Shown here piece by piece: positions 1-9,100 of a stretch of 64,000 nt of DNA. A program made the translations under genes and the position numbers. A model generated the notes under the pieces. That model searched no databases. It was not told the origin of the DNA and saw only the letters and a list, made by a program, of their open reading frames with translations. Origin of the DNA: an uncultured Chitinophaga sp. (lineage in GTDB: Bacteria; Bacteroidota; Bacteroidia; Chitinophagales; Chitinophagaceae); NCBI RefSeq assembly GCF_902168175.1, contig NZ_CABHOU010000092.1, positions 248,001 to 312,000 on the forward strand, in the 5' to 3' direction. Position 1 is the first letter of the stretch. Each line of letters starts with the position of its first letter.

Positions 1-588
1 GATCTTCTCGTAATTCTGCGCCAGTTCGCCTTTGTACCATTGATCGATATTCTGGTAAGGGACATGCAGTTTCCAGTCTTCGAGCCCGATCGGATTTTCG
101 AGGATCAGCTTTTCTGTTAAGTTGGGATACATGAGGGTAAACCGAACGGCCAACATGCCACCCATCGAGTGGCCGAGGATCGCCGTTTTCGTAACGCCCA
201 GCGAGTCGAGCAGTAATTTGGTGTTTTGTGCCAGTAGTTGAAAAGTATATTGAAGATGCTGCGGTTTGGACGATTTGCCGAAACCTACCTGGTCGGGAAT
301 AATAACCCGGAAGCCTTTGTTGCTGAGCGAGGCGGCCGTGCTATCCCAATAAGCGCCGCAGAAGTTTTTGCCGTGCAGTAGCACAATCACCTTGCCGTTC
401 GGTTTAGCCGGCTTCACGTCCATAAAAGCCATGCGGAGGTTTTGGCCCTGCACATTTAGTGGGAAGTAATTTACCTCGTAAGGATACTTATAAGCGCTGA
501 GGTCGGCGTCCTGCGGGGTGGGTTGCTGGGCAAAAGCCAGCGTTATAATAAATAATGAAACGATCGTTAGAATAGATTTCCTGCACAT
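1..588 (-). CDS. Alpha/beta hydrolase, secreted, 3' end cut by window
   Basis: The first 196 residues of a reverse-strand gene whose C-terminus lies beyond the window edge. Residues 1-20 form a signal peptide ending in AFAQ, so the enzyme is probably periplasmic. An oxyanion-hole LLHGK lies near residue 71 and the nucleophile elbow GHSMGG places the catalytic serine at residue 141. The order matches the alpha/beta hydrolase fold, as in proline iminopeptidase- or haloalkane-dehalogenase-like members. The acid and histidine of the triad are not visible. The start is the ATG at 588-586. Substrate cannot be inferred. Confidence 0.85.
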   Translation of the reverse strand, partial: MCRKSILTIVSLFIITLAFAQQPTPQDADLSAYKYPYEVNYFPLNVQGQNLRMAFMDVKPAKPNGKVIVLLHGKNFCGAYWDSTAASLSNKGFRVIIPDQVGFGKSSKPQHLQYTFQLLAQNTKLLLDSLGVTKTAILGHSMGGMLAVRFTLMYPNLTEKLILENPIGLEDWKLHVPYQNIDQWYKGELAQNYEKI

Positions 589-656
589 GTTCGTTGGCTT
601 TTGATATTTAAAGGAACTAAAACGAGCAAATAGTGAACCGGTTTTAGATGGTAGAC

Positions 657-962
657 AGATACAGGAAAGATAGGAGGACGATATAACCTGAGCGGCGGGT
701 AAGCGGCACATAAGCGGACGGTGAGCGGCCGGTTGTACACGTTTTGGCGTGAGAGGGGGGTATTGCGACAACCCGATTGAAATCGTATTCCCTTCCTGCA
801 TCCTTCGACCATCCTTGCTGGTTCCTTGCTGAAACCTCCCTGTTTTAGCTACTTTACAGCAACAATCAGCAAGGATGCAGCAACGATCTTGGTCAGATGC
901 CCTGTATTTCCCCCGCCCGGCCAGCGGTTTGCCGTTGAAGGGAGTGACACAACGGGGGCTTA
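657..962. repeat. Composite intergenic repeat, locus 1 (RAGCGG array plus GTGACACAACGG end)
   Basis: The 588-bp gap between the hydrolase and typA is largely this element. It starts with GATACAGGAAAGATA, also found at the start of the 29.9-kb locus. Next come four perfect-register 11-bp units (690-700, 701-711, 712-722, 723-733) with consensus RAGCGGnnSRT, then a stretch ending TTGCGACA (to 770). At 937-960 is GAAGGGAGTGACACAACGG, shared with the 30-kb and 55-kb loci. No open frame here looks like a gene. Seen in sequence; function unknown. Confidence 0.75.
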
Positions 963-1084
963 ATAGCCGCACTTCAGCTTGTTCCATGATTATTCAACTG
1001 GCTGGTAATCATAGCTTAAAGAGATATGGCAGTTTGATTACATTAATTTAAAACCTATTAAAGCCTTAATCCCGAGTAATTTCG

Positions 1085-1092
1085 TACCTTTG
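1085..1092 (+). promoter_or_regulatory. Putative typA promoter -7 element
   Basis: TACCTTTG matches the Bacteroidota -7 consensus TAnnTTTG and lies 84 bp before the typA ATG. No TTG is seen at the ideal 19-bp spacing, so the call rests on the -7 box alone. Confidence 0.45.
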
Positions 1093-1176
1093 CGCCTTCT
1101 TTTGGAGTGCTGTCTGTTTTTTGGTCTGAAAAAGTTGTACTGACTGGGGTTACGGATAGCTAAAAGGTTGAAAATT

Positions 1177-2988
1177 ATGCAAATAAGAAACATCGCTATC
1201 ATCGCGCACGTAGACCACGGCAAAACTACCCTGGTGGATAAAATCCTTCACCAGACTAACGTTTTCCGTTCGAACCAGGAAACTGGTGACCTGATCATGG
1301 ACAATAACGACCTTGAAAGGGAGCGCGGTATCACCATTCTCGCTAAAAACGTATCTGTACAATATAAAGGCGTGAAAATTAACGTTATCGATACTCCAGG
1401 CCACGCCGACTTCGGTGGTGAGGTTGAACGAGTATTGAAAATGGCCGACGGCGTTATCCTGCTCGTGGATGCGTTTGAAGGACCAATGCCCCAGACCCGT
1501 TTCGTACTTCAGAAAGCATTGCAGCTGAACCTGAGGCCAATGGTAATTATCAATAAAGTTGATAAACCAAACTGTCGCCCGGACGAAGTACACGATGCCG
1601 TATTCGACCTGTTCTTTAGCCTCGACGCTACAGAAGCTCAGCTGGATTTCCCAACCTTCTACGGTTCAGGTAAAAATGGCTGGTTCAACGACTCCAACAC
1701 TCCTTGCGAAGACATCATCCCCCTGCTGGATGGTATCCTGAAATATGTTCCAGAACCACAGATCCCGGAAGGTAACCTGCAAATGCAGATCACTTCCCTG
1801 GACTATTCTACCTTCCTTGGCCGTATTGCCGTAGGTAAAATAACCCGTGGTATAATCAAAGAAAATCAGCCAATTACCCTGATGCAGGCCGATGGTGTGA
1901 CAAGGAAAGCAAGGGTAAAAGAACTGTACGTATTCGAAAGCCTTGGCAAAAAGAAAGTTACTGAAGTATATGCAGGTGACATTTGCGCTGTGGTAGGTCT
2001 TGAAGATTTCAATATTGGCGATACCATTGCTGATGCTGAAAATCCAGAGCAGCTGCCAATTATCAGCGTAGACGAACCTACGATGAACATGACCTTCTCC
2101 ATCAACAACTCACCATTCTTCGGTAAAGATGGTAAGTTCGTAACGAGCCGCCACCTGCGCGATCGTTTGACGAAGGAACTGGAAAAGAACCTGGCGCTTC
2201 GCGTTAACGACAGCGACAACGCAGATAGCTTTATCGTTTACGGTCGTGGTATTCTTCACTTGGGAGTACTGATCGAAACAATGCGTCGTGAAGGTTACGA
2301 GTTAACTGTAGGTCAGCCTCAGGTAATCGTAAAAATGATCGATGGCAAACGTAGCGAACCATTTGAAAACCTGGTAGTAGACGTGCCGCAGGAATTTGCT
2401 TCTAAAGTAATTGACCTGGTTACCCGTCGTAAAGGTGAAATGCATGTGATGGAAACCAAGGGCGATATGCAGCACCTGGAATTCGAAATTCCTTCACGCG
2501 GTTTGATCGGTTTGCGTACGCAAATGCTGACAGCAACAGCAGGTGAAGCTGTAATGGCGCACCGCTTCAACGAATATAAACCATGGAAAGGCCCAATCCC
2601 CGGCCGTAACAACGGTGTACTGATCGCTAAAGAAGCAGGTACTACCACCGGTTACTCCCTGGATAAACTGCAGGACCGTGGATTCTTCTTCGTAGATCCG
2701 GGAGAAGAAGTGTACAAAGGCATGATTATCGGTGAAAACAGCAAACCAGGCGACCTGGTAGTAAACGCAAATGAAGGCAAGAAACTGACCAACATGCGTG
2801 CTTCGGGTACCGATGGTGCTACCAACATTGCGCCTAAAACACTGATGACACTTGAAGAATGTATGGAGTACATCCAGCAGGACGAGTGCATCGAGGTTAC
2901 GCCTAACTTCATCCGTATGCGTAAAGTATACCTGGACGAAGAAGATCGTAAGAAATACTCTAAAATGATGAAAATCGAAGAAGCTTAG
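1177..2988 (+). CDS. typA: Ribosome-associated GTPase TypA/BipA
   Basis: A translational GTPase of 603 aa, the usual TypA length, which binds the 70S ribosome and affects assembly and stress adaptation. The G1 P-loop AHVDHGKTT is at residues 10-18, followed by the switch-I RERGIT, G3 DTPGHADF and G4 NKVDKPN. Domains II, III and V and the TypA-specific C-terminal domain follow (GLIGLRTQ, then the Arg-Lys-rich end). The frame opens further upstream with TTG at 1168, but the ATG at 1177 gives the family-typical start MQIRNIAIIAHVDHG. It is monocistronic, closed by a strong hairpin terminator. Confidence 0.97.
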   Translation: MQIRNIAIIAHVDHGKTTLVDKILHQTNVFRSNQETGDLIMDNNDLERERGITILAKNVSVQYKGVKINVIDTPGHADFGGEVERVLKMADGVILLVDAFEGPMPQTRFVLQKALQLNLRPMVIINKVDKPNCRPDEVHDAVFDLFFSLDATEAQLDFPTFYGSGKNGWFNDSNTPCEDIIPLLDGILKYVPEPQIPEGNLQMQITSLDYSTFLGRIAVGKITRGIIKENQPITLMQADGVTRKARVKELYVFESLGKKKVTEVYAGDICAVVGLEDFNIGDTIADAENPEQLPIISVDEPTMNMTFSINNSPFFGKDGKFVTSRHLRDRLTKELEKNLALRVNDSDNADSFIVYGRGILHLGVLIETMRREGYELTVGQPQVIVKMIDGKRSEPFENLVVDVPQEFASKVIDLVTRRKGEMHVMETKGDMQHLEFEIPSRGLIGLRTQMLTATAGEAVMAHRFNEYKPWKGPIPGRNNGVLIAKEAGTTTGYSLDKLQDRGFFFVDPGEEVYKGMIIGENSKPGDLVVNANEGKKLTNMRASGTDGATNIAPKTLMTLEECMEYIQQDECIEVTPNFIRMRKVYLDEEDRKKYSKMMKIEEA

Positions 2989-3010
2989 TCTTCGGGTTTT
3001 CCAAAGCATA

Positions 3011-3050
3011 AAAAAGGCGTACTGAAAACCAGTACGCCTTTTCTTTTTTA
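3011..3050. terminator. Bidirectional hairpin terminator, typA/ybaB
   Basis: An 11-bp stem, AAAGGCGTACT paired with AGTACGCCTTT, has a 7-nt loop and is followed by TTCTTTTTT. A-runs on the other side make it usable for ybaB, which converges from the right. Confidence 0.9.
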
Positions 3051-3059
3051 TCGTTACGA

Positions 3060-3371
3060 TTACAATAGGCCGCCTAATGGGCCCAGCATTCCGCCGGCAA
3101 CGTCTTTCATTTCCGCTTCCCAGGCGCTTTCGGCATTCTTCAATGCGCGGTTAAGGGCCGTGAGCAGCAGGTCTTCCATTTCTTCCTTTTTATCGGCAGC
3201 AAACAGGTGTTCCGCAATGTCGATGCTTTTTACTTCGCGGTTACCGGTAACCGTTACTTTAATTGCGCCATCGCCAGCTTCACCGTCCATTGTTACACCA
3301 GCCAGGCGTTCTTTACTTTCTTTCATTTTCTGCTGCGCTTCCTGCAGCTTTCCGAAGATATTACCGAACAT
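3060..3371 (-). CDS. YbaB/EbfC family nucleoid-associated protein
   Basis: A protein of 103 aa matching the YbaB/EbfC DNA-binding family: N-terminal helix with LQEAQQKMKE, central beta segment with KVTVTGNREVKSIDI, and a C-terminal helix of the DLLLTALNRAL type ending in a Gly/Leu-rich tail. Family members form tweezer-like dimers, coat DNA and are often found near recR. Here recR is about 52 kb away, so the classic ybaB-recR pairing is broken. A TATCTTTG -7 box lies 19 bp upstream of its start. Confidence 0.93.
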   Translation of the reverse strand: MFGNIFGKLQEAQQKMKESKERLAGVTMDGEAGDGAIKVTVTGNREVKSIDIAEHLFAADKKEEMEDLLLTALNRALKNAESAWEAEMKDVAGGMLGPLGGLL

Positions 3372-3389
3372 ATTCTAAGCTTTTTGCGG

Positions 3390-3397
3390 CAAAGATA
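3390..3397 (-). promoter_or_regulatory. Putative ybaB promoter -7 element
   Basis: Reverse-strand TATCTTTG fits TAnnTTTG and sits 18 bp from the ybaB ATG. No TTG at 19-bp spacing. Confidence 0.4.
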
Positions 3398-3434
3398 GTG
3401 GCTGTTAGCCAGAGAATTGCGTATCTTAACGCCC

Positions 3435-4676
3435 ATGATGGAAACAGATGTTTGTATTATAGGCGCGGGCCCGGGTGGCGCTACGGCGGCCTTACAGCTT
3501 AACAAGCTGGGGATATCCTGCGTGGTGGTAGATAAAGCGGTGTTTCCCCGCGATAAAGTATGCGGGGACGGGCTTAGCGGCAAGGTGATCATGCACCTGC
3601 AGCGTATAGATCCCGAAATGGCGCAGCGGTTTCGCGATACCGTAGTCAAAGAAGACAGTTGGGGCGTACGGTTCGTATCGCCCGGCAGGCTGCATATAGA
3701 TGTGCCGTATAAACCCAATTATAGCAGGGCAGCCGATCTGCCCGAAGGTTTCGTTTGCAAACGTATGGAGTTCGATAACTTCCTGGTGCAGGAGTTGAAG
3801 CGCGCTAATACAAACATTCGTTTATTCGAAGGCGTTAGTATCGATAAATACGAGCTGAAGGATGATGGATACGAAGTGTCCGATTCAAAAGGCGACTTTA
3901 AAGTAAAGGCCAAACTGTTGATAGTGGCCAATGGCGCACACTCTTCCTTTACGAAAGAAGTGGCGGGCATTAAGATGGAACCGGAGTATTATGCCGCCGG
4001 CATACGTGCTTATTACAAGGGCGTTACCGGTATGCAGCAGGACAGTTTTATAGAACTGCACTTCCTGAAATCGCTGCTGCCCGGCTACCTTTGGATATTC
4101 CCGCTGCCTAACGGCGAAGCCAATGTGGGCATGGATATGCTGTCTGAAGATGTGCGTACGAAGAAAGTAAACCTGAAGAAATTACTGACAGATACGATAG
4201 CCAACGATCCTATTTTCCAGGAGCGGTTTAAGCATGCGGAGATGGTATCGCCGCTGGAAGGTTACGGGCTGCCGCTTGGTAGTAAAAAGCGGCCTATATC
4301 CGGTAACCGTTATATGCTGGCCGGTGATGCCGCTTATCTTATTGATCCGTTTACGGGCGAGGGAATAGGCAATGCGATGTATTGTGGTGTATATGCGGCT
4401 AACCAGGCGGCCGAAGCATTGAAGACGAACAGTTTTTCTGCCGAAGCGCTTGCTGGTTATGATATAGCCGTATACCGTTCTTTATGGCCAGAACTGCAAC
4501 TGAGCCACCGTTTACAGAAACTCGTGAAATATCCGCGCCTGTTTAACTGGCTGATGAAAGCGGCTACACGAAACAAACAGTTACAGGAACTGGTATCGTG
4601 CATGTTCTATGAAATGGACATCCGTAAAAAACTGACCCGACCATCATTTTACTTCAAACTTTTACTGAACAGATAA
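3435..4676 (+). CDS. Geranylgeranyl reductase-family FAD-dependent oxidoreductase
   Basis: A 413-aa flavoprotein. The N-terminal FAD-binding Rossmann motif IIGAGPGGATAALQL is followed by PRDKVCGDGLSG, typical of the geranylgeranyl reductase/halogenase-like branch of the p-hydroxybenzoate hydroxylase fold. A second FAD motif LAGDAAYLIDPFTGEGIGNAM lies near residue 300. In Bacteroidota such enzymes reduce isoprenoid or quinone-side-chain double bonds; the actual substrate is unknown. A longer frame opens at TTG 3417, but the ATG at 3435 (MMETDV) puts the Rossmann strand at the usual distance. Its stop overlaps the next ATG (TAATG), implying translational coupling. Confidence 0.88.
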   Translation: MMETDVCIIGAGPGGATAALQLNKLGISCVVVDKAVFPRDKVCGDGLSGKVIMHLQRIDPEMAQRFRDTVVKEDSWGVRFVSPGRLHIDVPYKPNYSRAADLPEGFVCKRMEFDNFLVQELKRANTNIRLFEGVSIDKYELKDDGYEVSDSKGDFKVKAKLLIVANGAHSSFTKEVAGIKMEPEYYAAGIRAYYKGVTGMQQDSFIELHFLKSLLPGYLWIFPLPNGEANVGMDMLSEDVRTKKVNLKKLLTDTIANDPIFQERFKHAEMVSPLEGYGLPLGSKKRPISGNRYMLAGDAAYLIDPFTGEGIGNAMYCGVYAANQAAEALKTNSFSAEALAGYDIAVYRSLWPELQLSHRLQKLVKYPRLFNWLMKAATRNKQLQELVSCMFYEMDIRKKLTRPSFYFKLLLNR

Positions 4677-5773
4677 TGAAACGTTTTTCGGTTTACGTAG
4701 CAGCCCTATGCTTACTCTCTACCGCCGGATTGCGCGGGCAGTCTGCATTATACACAGAAAAAGGCGGTGTTCTTTCGCTTACACAACAAGGGGCGTCGCA
4801 CTTTGCGGGTTTGCCGCTGAAGTGTATGCAGCAGCCGTTTCCTTATAAAACAGGTATCGTTTTCAGCGATAGTTCGCTTATTACGGAGCCTAAAAATTAT
4901 CATCCTGCATTTTATGGTTGTTTCGACTGGCATAGCAGTGTACATGGTCACTGGATGCTGGTGCGACTGTTAAAGATGTTCCCGGCCATGCCTGAAGCTG
5001 CGGTGATCCGTGCAAAGCTGGCGGAAAACCTTACGGCGGATAACATTTTGCAGGAATTGAAACTTTACCGCAACAAAGAGAATAAAGGTTTTGAACGTAT
5101 TTATGGCTGGAGCTGGTTGTTGCAGTTGGAAACAGAACTGCTTACCTGGGACGATCCGCTGGGCAAAGAGTTAGCGAAAAATGTGGCGCCACTGGCCCAA
5201 TACTTCTCCCGCTCTTATGTAGATTTTCTGAAGAAACTGGCCTATCCGATTCGTGTAGGCGAGCATACCAACCTGGCGTTTGGGCTTAGTCTGGCCTGGG
5301 ATTATGCAACGGCAGTAAAGGATACCGATTTGAGAGTGTCTATCCGCCAGGCAGCGAACAAGTTTTACATAAACGACAAGGCGTGTCCGGTTGCGTATGA
5401 GCCAGGCGGTTACGATTTCCTGTCGCCCTGCCTCGAGGAGGCCGACCTGATGTGGCGCGTGCTTGAACCGGCAGCTTACCAGAAATGGCTGAAAGCATTT
5501 TTGCCTGCTATCTATGTGCCAGGCTCTAACTTTCTCACGATTGGTATGGTGAAAGACCGTACAGATGGCAAACTTGTACACCTCGATGGTTTGAACCTGA
5601 GCCGTGCGTGGTGCCTCTACAACATTGCTCGCCATGCGGGCAGTAACGAGCCTGCGATCCGCGGTTTGGCTAAACGTCACCTGGAGGCATCGCTGCCTAA
5701 TGTGGCGAGTGGCGATTATGCGGGCGAGCATTGGCTGGCGTCGTTTGCCGTGTATGCGTTAACGGCGGAGTAG
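4676..5773 (+). CDS. DUF2891 family secreted protein
   Basis: A 365-aa protein with a signal peptide ending near GLRGQ, so probably periplasmic. The segment HPAFYGCFDWHSSVHGHW near residue 80 is the hallmark of DUF2891, which has an (alpha/alpha)-type helical architecture and no proven activity. Further His and Glu-rich motifs follow (GEHTNLAFGLSLAWDYA, YEPGGYDFLSPCLEEADLM). It overlaps the upstream reductase by one base (TAATG), so the two are co-translated. The function of the pair is unknown. Confidence 0.85.
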   Translation: MKRFSVYVAALCLLSTAGLRGQSALYTEKGGVLSLTQQGASHFAGLPLKCMQQPFPYKTGIVFSDSSLITEPKNYHPAFYGCFDWHSSVHGHWMLVRLLKMFPAMPEAAVIRAKLAENLTADNILQELKLYRNKENKGFERIYGWSWLLQLETELLTWDDPLGKELAKNVAPLAQYFSRSYVDFLKKLAYPIRVGEHTNLAFGLSLAWDYATAVKDTDLRVSIRQAANKFYINDKACPVAYEPGGYDFLSPCLEEADLMWRVLEPAAYQKWLKAFLPAIYVPGSNFLTIGMVKDRTDGKLVHLDGLNLSRAWCLYNIARHAGSNEPAIRGLAKRHLEASLPNVASGDYAGEHWLASFAVYALTAE

Positions 5774-5793
5774 CGTAAGCTTAAACATATTGG

Positions 5794-5824
5794 AGAGGAG
5801 GGCAGTACTGTCCTCCTTTTTTAT
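5794..5824 (+). terminator. Hairpin terminator after DUF2891 gene
   Basis: AGGAGGGCAG and CTGTCCTCCT form a near-perfect stem around TA, followed by a T6 run. Confidence 0.85.
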
Positions 5825-5850
5825 TTGGGGACCGGCTCCAGGAAGATAAT

Positions 5851-6060
5851 TCAGCCGCCGTTGCGACGCTCCGTTCAGCGGTGGGATGGGGATTGGGCTG
5901 TGTATACCTGGTTATTGCGTATATACGGAGCGGCGGTGTAAACATGGCATCTGGTATTGTGATGTGGTGGTTTTTGAATAAGTGGCGGTGTATACATAGA
6001 CGTTGCGTGTACTTCGCCCTTCGGTGTATACACCGTCGCCTTTCGAACAAAGAATCGCAT
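5851..6060. repeat. Intergenic repeat, locus 4 (GTGTATAC-rich)
   Basis: The 390-bp gap before the DUF3857 gene begins with GCCGCCGTTG...CCGTTCAGCG, a diverged version of the inverted end seen at 54.9 kb. It then carries four GTGTATAC-type motifs, including an exact GGTGTATACACC at 6023-6034 and a two-mismatch copy at 5988-5999. The phrase GTGGGATGGGG near 5880 recurs as GATGGGATGGGG at 26.9 kb. Open frames across it are produced by the repeat and look non-coding. Confidence 0.6.
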
Positions 6061-6121
6061 CAGCCTTCCCTTAATTTGTCCCTGCTATCCGCTAAGCTGC
6101 CGATATCCCGGTTTTTACCCG

Positions 6122-6129
6122 TATTTTTG
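6122..6129 (+). promoter_or_regulatory. Putative promoter -7 element, DUF3857 gene
   Basis: TATTTTTG matches TAnnTTTG, 35 bp before the ATG. No clear -33 element. Confidence 0.4.
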
Positions 6130-6164
6130 ACCTCCGATCCCTTACCGGATTTAATTATCAGCCC

Positions 6165-9100
6165 ATGAGCCGTGCCGCCCGCATCTTTCTGCTATGGACT
6201 GGCAGCTTACTTTTAATGTTGCCGGTGTTGCTGCGCGCGCAAAACATGAGCGTTTCCATCTCTTCTCCACCTTCCTGGCTTGCTCCCTACCATCCCGATC
6301 TTAACCGAAAACCCAATCTCCGGGAGGTCGAAAACGGATATTATGAAGTGTTGTACGAGGAGCAGCATCATGTGGAGAAGAAAACCGTATATCATCACAG
6401 CATCCGCAGGATTATTACAGAAGCCGGTGTACAGAACGGCGCAGAAATATCTGTAGAATACCGGCCGGCGTACGAAAAGCTTTATTTCCACGAGGTGCAA
6501 CTGCGGCGTAATGGCAAAGTGATCAGCATACTTGATGCGTCAAAATTCAAATTTCTGCAACAGGAAAAAGACCTGGCGCAGTTTATCTATAGCGGCACCG
6601 GTACGGCGCTGCTGTTTCCCGAAGATGTTCGTAAGGGCGATGAGCTGGAGTATGCTTACTCCATTGTTGGCCGCAACCCCATCTTCGAAAACAAATACTT
6701 CAACTCCTTCTACTTTTCGGCCGACGAGCCGGTGCTTAACTTCTACCGTACGCTGATTGCCTCGCCCGAAAGGAAGCTGCGTTTTAACAGCATGAACGAT
6801 GCGCCTGAACCAAAGGAATCGGTGCTGAATGGCTTTAACCTGTATGAATGGGACCTTGGCGATTCGCTGTATACCGGTGAGTCAGGAGAAGAGGGAACGA
6901 GCGAAATGCCTTATACCCAGGTCACCGAGTATACTTCATGGTTGCAGATAATAGACTGGGCAAAAAAGATCAATTATACATCGGCTAACGGCAGTAACCT
7001 GTTGGCGAAAATAGCAGAACTAAAAGCAGCATCGGGTAACGATACGTTGAAGTATATTACCGGCGCCATCCGTTTTGTGCAGGACGATATCCGTTACATG
7101 GGTATCGAAATGGGCGAGTACTCACATCGCCCCAACGAGCCGGATAAAGTGCTGGCGCAGCGTTTTGGTGATTGTAAAGATAAATCGCTGTTATTGTCCA
7201 CCTTACTAAAGGCACAAGGCGTTCATGCTTATATCGCCTATGTTAACACCTACCTCGAAGGCGATGTCGTCGATTTTTATCCTTCACCTTACGCCTTTAA
7301 CCATGCCATTGTAATGATGGATTTTCATGGAAAAGAATATTGGATAGATCCGACGATCGCTTACCAGCGCGGTCAGTTGGACAAGCGCGGCGCACTGCCT
7401 TACGGCGCGGCGCTGGTGATCGGCAATGGGAGTAAAGGTTTTTCTTTCATCAAAGGAGGTACGGACGGAGGAATAAAAGTGAAAGAGAAGTACGTGCTTT
7501 CCCGGGATAACTACAAAGCATCAACACTCGAAGTAAAAACTTCGTATACGGGCAGCTTTGCAGACGATGTGCGGGCGCAGTTCGCCGGCTCCAGCCTGGG
7601 CTCGAAGGAGCGTGGCTTCCGGGATTTTTATGGAGAAACATACAGCGGCGTAACGGTAAAAGACTCGCTGTACACGAAAGACAAAGAGGACGAAAACGTA
7701 TACGAGGTGTTTGAAAGCTATAACATCGGGCAGCCCTGGGTATACGATACAGCACTGAACAACGGCAGTCTCAACTTCGTTTCAAAAGTAAAGATGCTAT
7801 CGGACCAGGTGCCGTATGTAACCAACCGTTCCAGGAAAAGTAATGTTTGGCTAAAGTATCCTTACAGCATCGATTACGAGATAGAGCTGCATATGCCGGC
7901 CACCTGGAGTAATGCTCCCGAACCTGTGCATATCAGCAATGCCTATTACCGCTTTGATTTCGATGCGGTGATTAAGGGCGACCTGGTGACGCTTAAATAC
8001 AGGTATGAAACCTTTGCGGCCGAAATTCCAAACGCTTATATGGAATCTTATATACCGGAAGTTTCGGCTATTGCTACTTCGGTAAACCTGCTGTTTTCCT
8101 ACAATCCATATGGAGTGGGAGGTTACAACAGATTTGCGCCCGATGGTGGCTGGAACTGGCTGATGGTGGCGCTGGGTATAATGTTCACCATGATGTTCAC
8201 AGTAATGGCCGTATTGTATTCCCGCCGCAGCGTGTTACCGTTAAGAGACCGCATAAATCCGTTACCAATCAACGGATGGCTGATAATAATGGGTATCGGT
8301 CTTTGTTTCCGCCCGTTTTATATGCTGCTGGCGCTGGCAGGTATGGATACGTTTTACTACAGCACCTGGCAGGATATGATGAAAATATCTTCCGGTAACG
8401 AGGTGACTATCCTGCAATTGGGCCTTGTGATGCTGGTGTGCTGCCAGGTATTGCTGGCGGTGTTCTCCGTAATGCTTTGTTTCCTGTTCTTTCATCGCCG
8501 CGATATTTTCCCGCGCACGATGATCGCTTTTTATATTATCCAGCTGGTGATATTTGCGGCTATCCGTTTGTTACCTTCTTCCCTATTCCTGCATCAAACC
8601 CTGGTACACGAAGGCATAACAGAAGTGGTGGTATTGGTAATGGCCGCAGCGTGGATTCCTTACCTGGCTGCAGCGAAGCGTGTGAAGGAAACCTTTGTAA
8701 TACCGCATGACTCGCAGCTGGTATATGAAGAAGAGATCGTGGAGGCGCCTCCGACGTTAGCGCCCTATTCTCCACTTGTAGAAGGGGTGGTGGTCAGGCC
8801 GAGGAGGACGCCGGGGCAATATGGCTGGTATCGGCCTGCAGATGATTCGGTTGCAGAGAACGTAGCTACGGATATTGCAGCGAACCAGGGAACCGGTAAC
8901 CTCGATGCGAGGGAAGGTGATGCCATGTTGAAGACTAATGAAGTTAAGTATACACCACCGGCCGAACATAATTCGGTGTTAACACCGTCAGAAACGTTCC
9001 CGGAAGATAGTGAGGAAGTGACGAATGGTTCGGTGTATACACCGACAGCAGCGGATAATCTTCAGGCGACGATCAATGCCATTAACAACGGAGGTGATCA

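Noticed and set aside
5881..6168. 95-codon forward frame before the DUF3857 gene
   Set aside because: Runs through the GTGTATAC repeat and overlaps the next start; no signal or family pattern.
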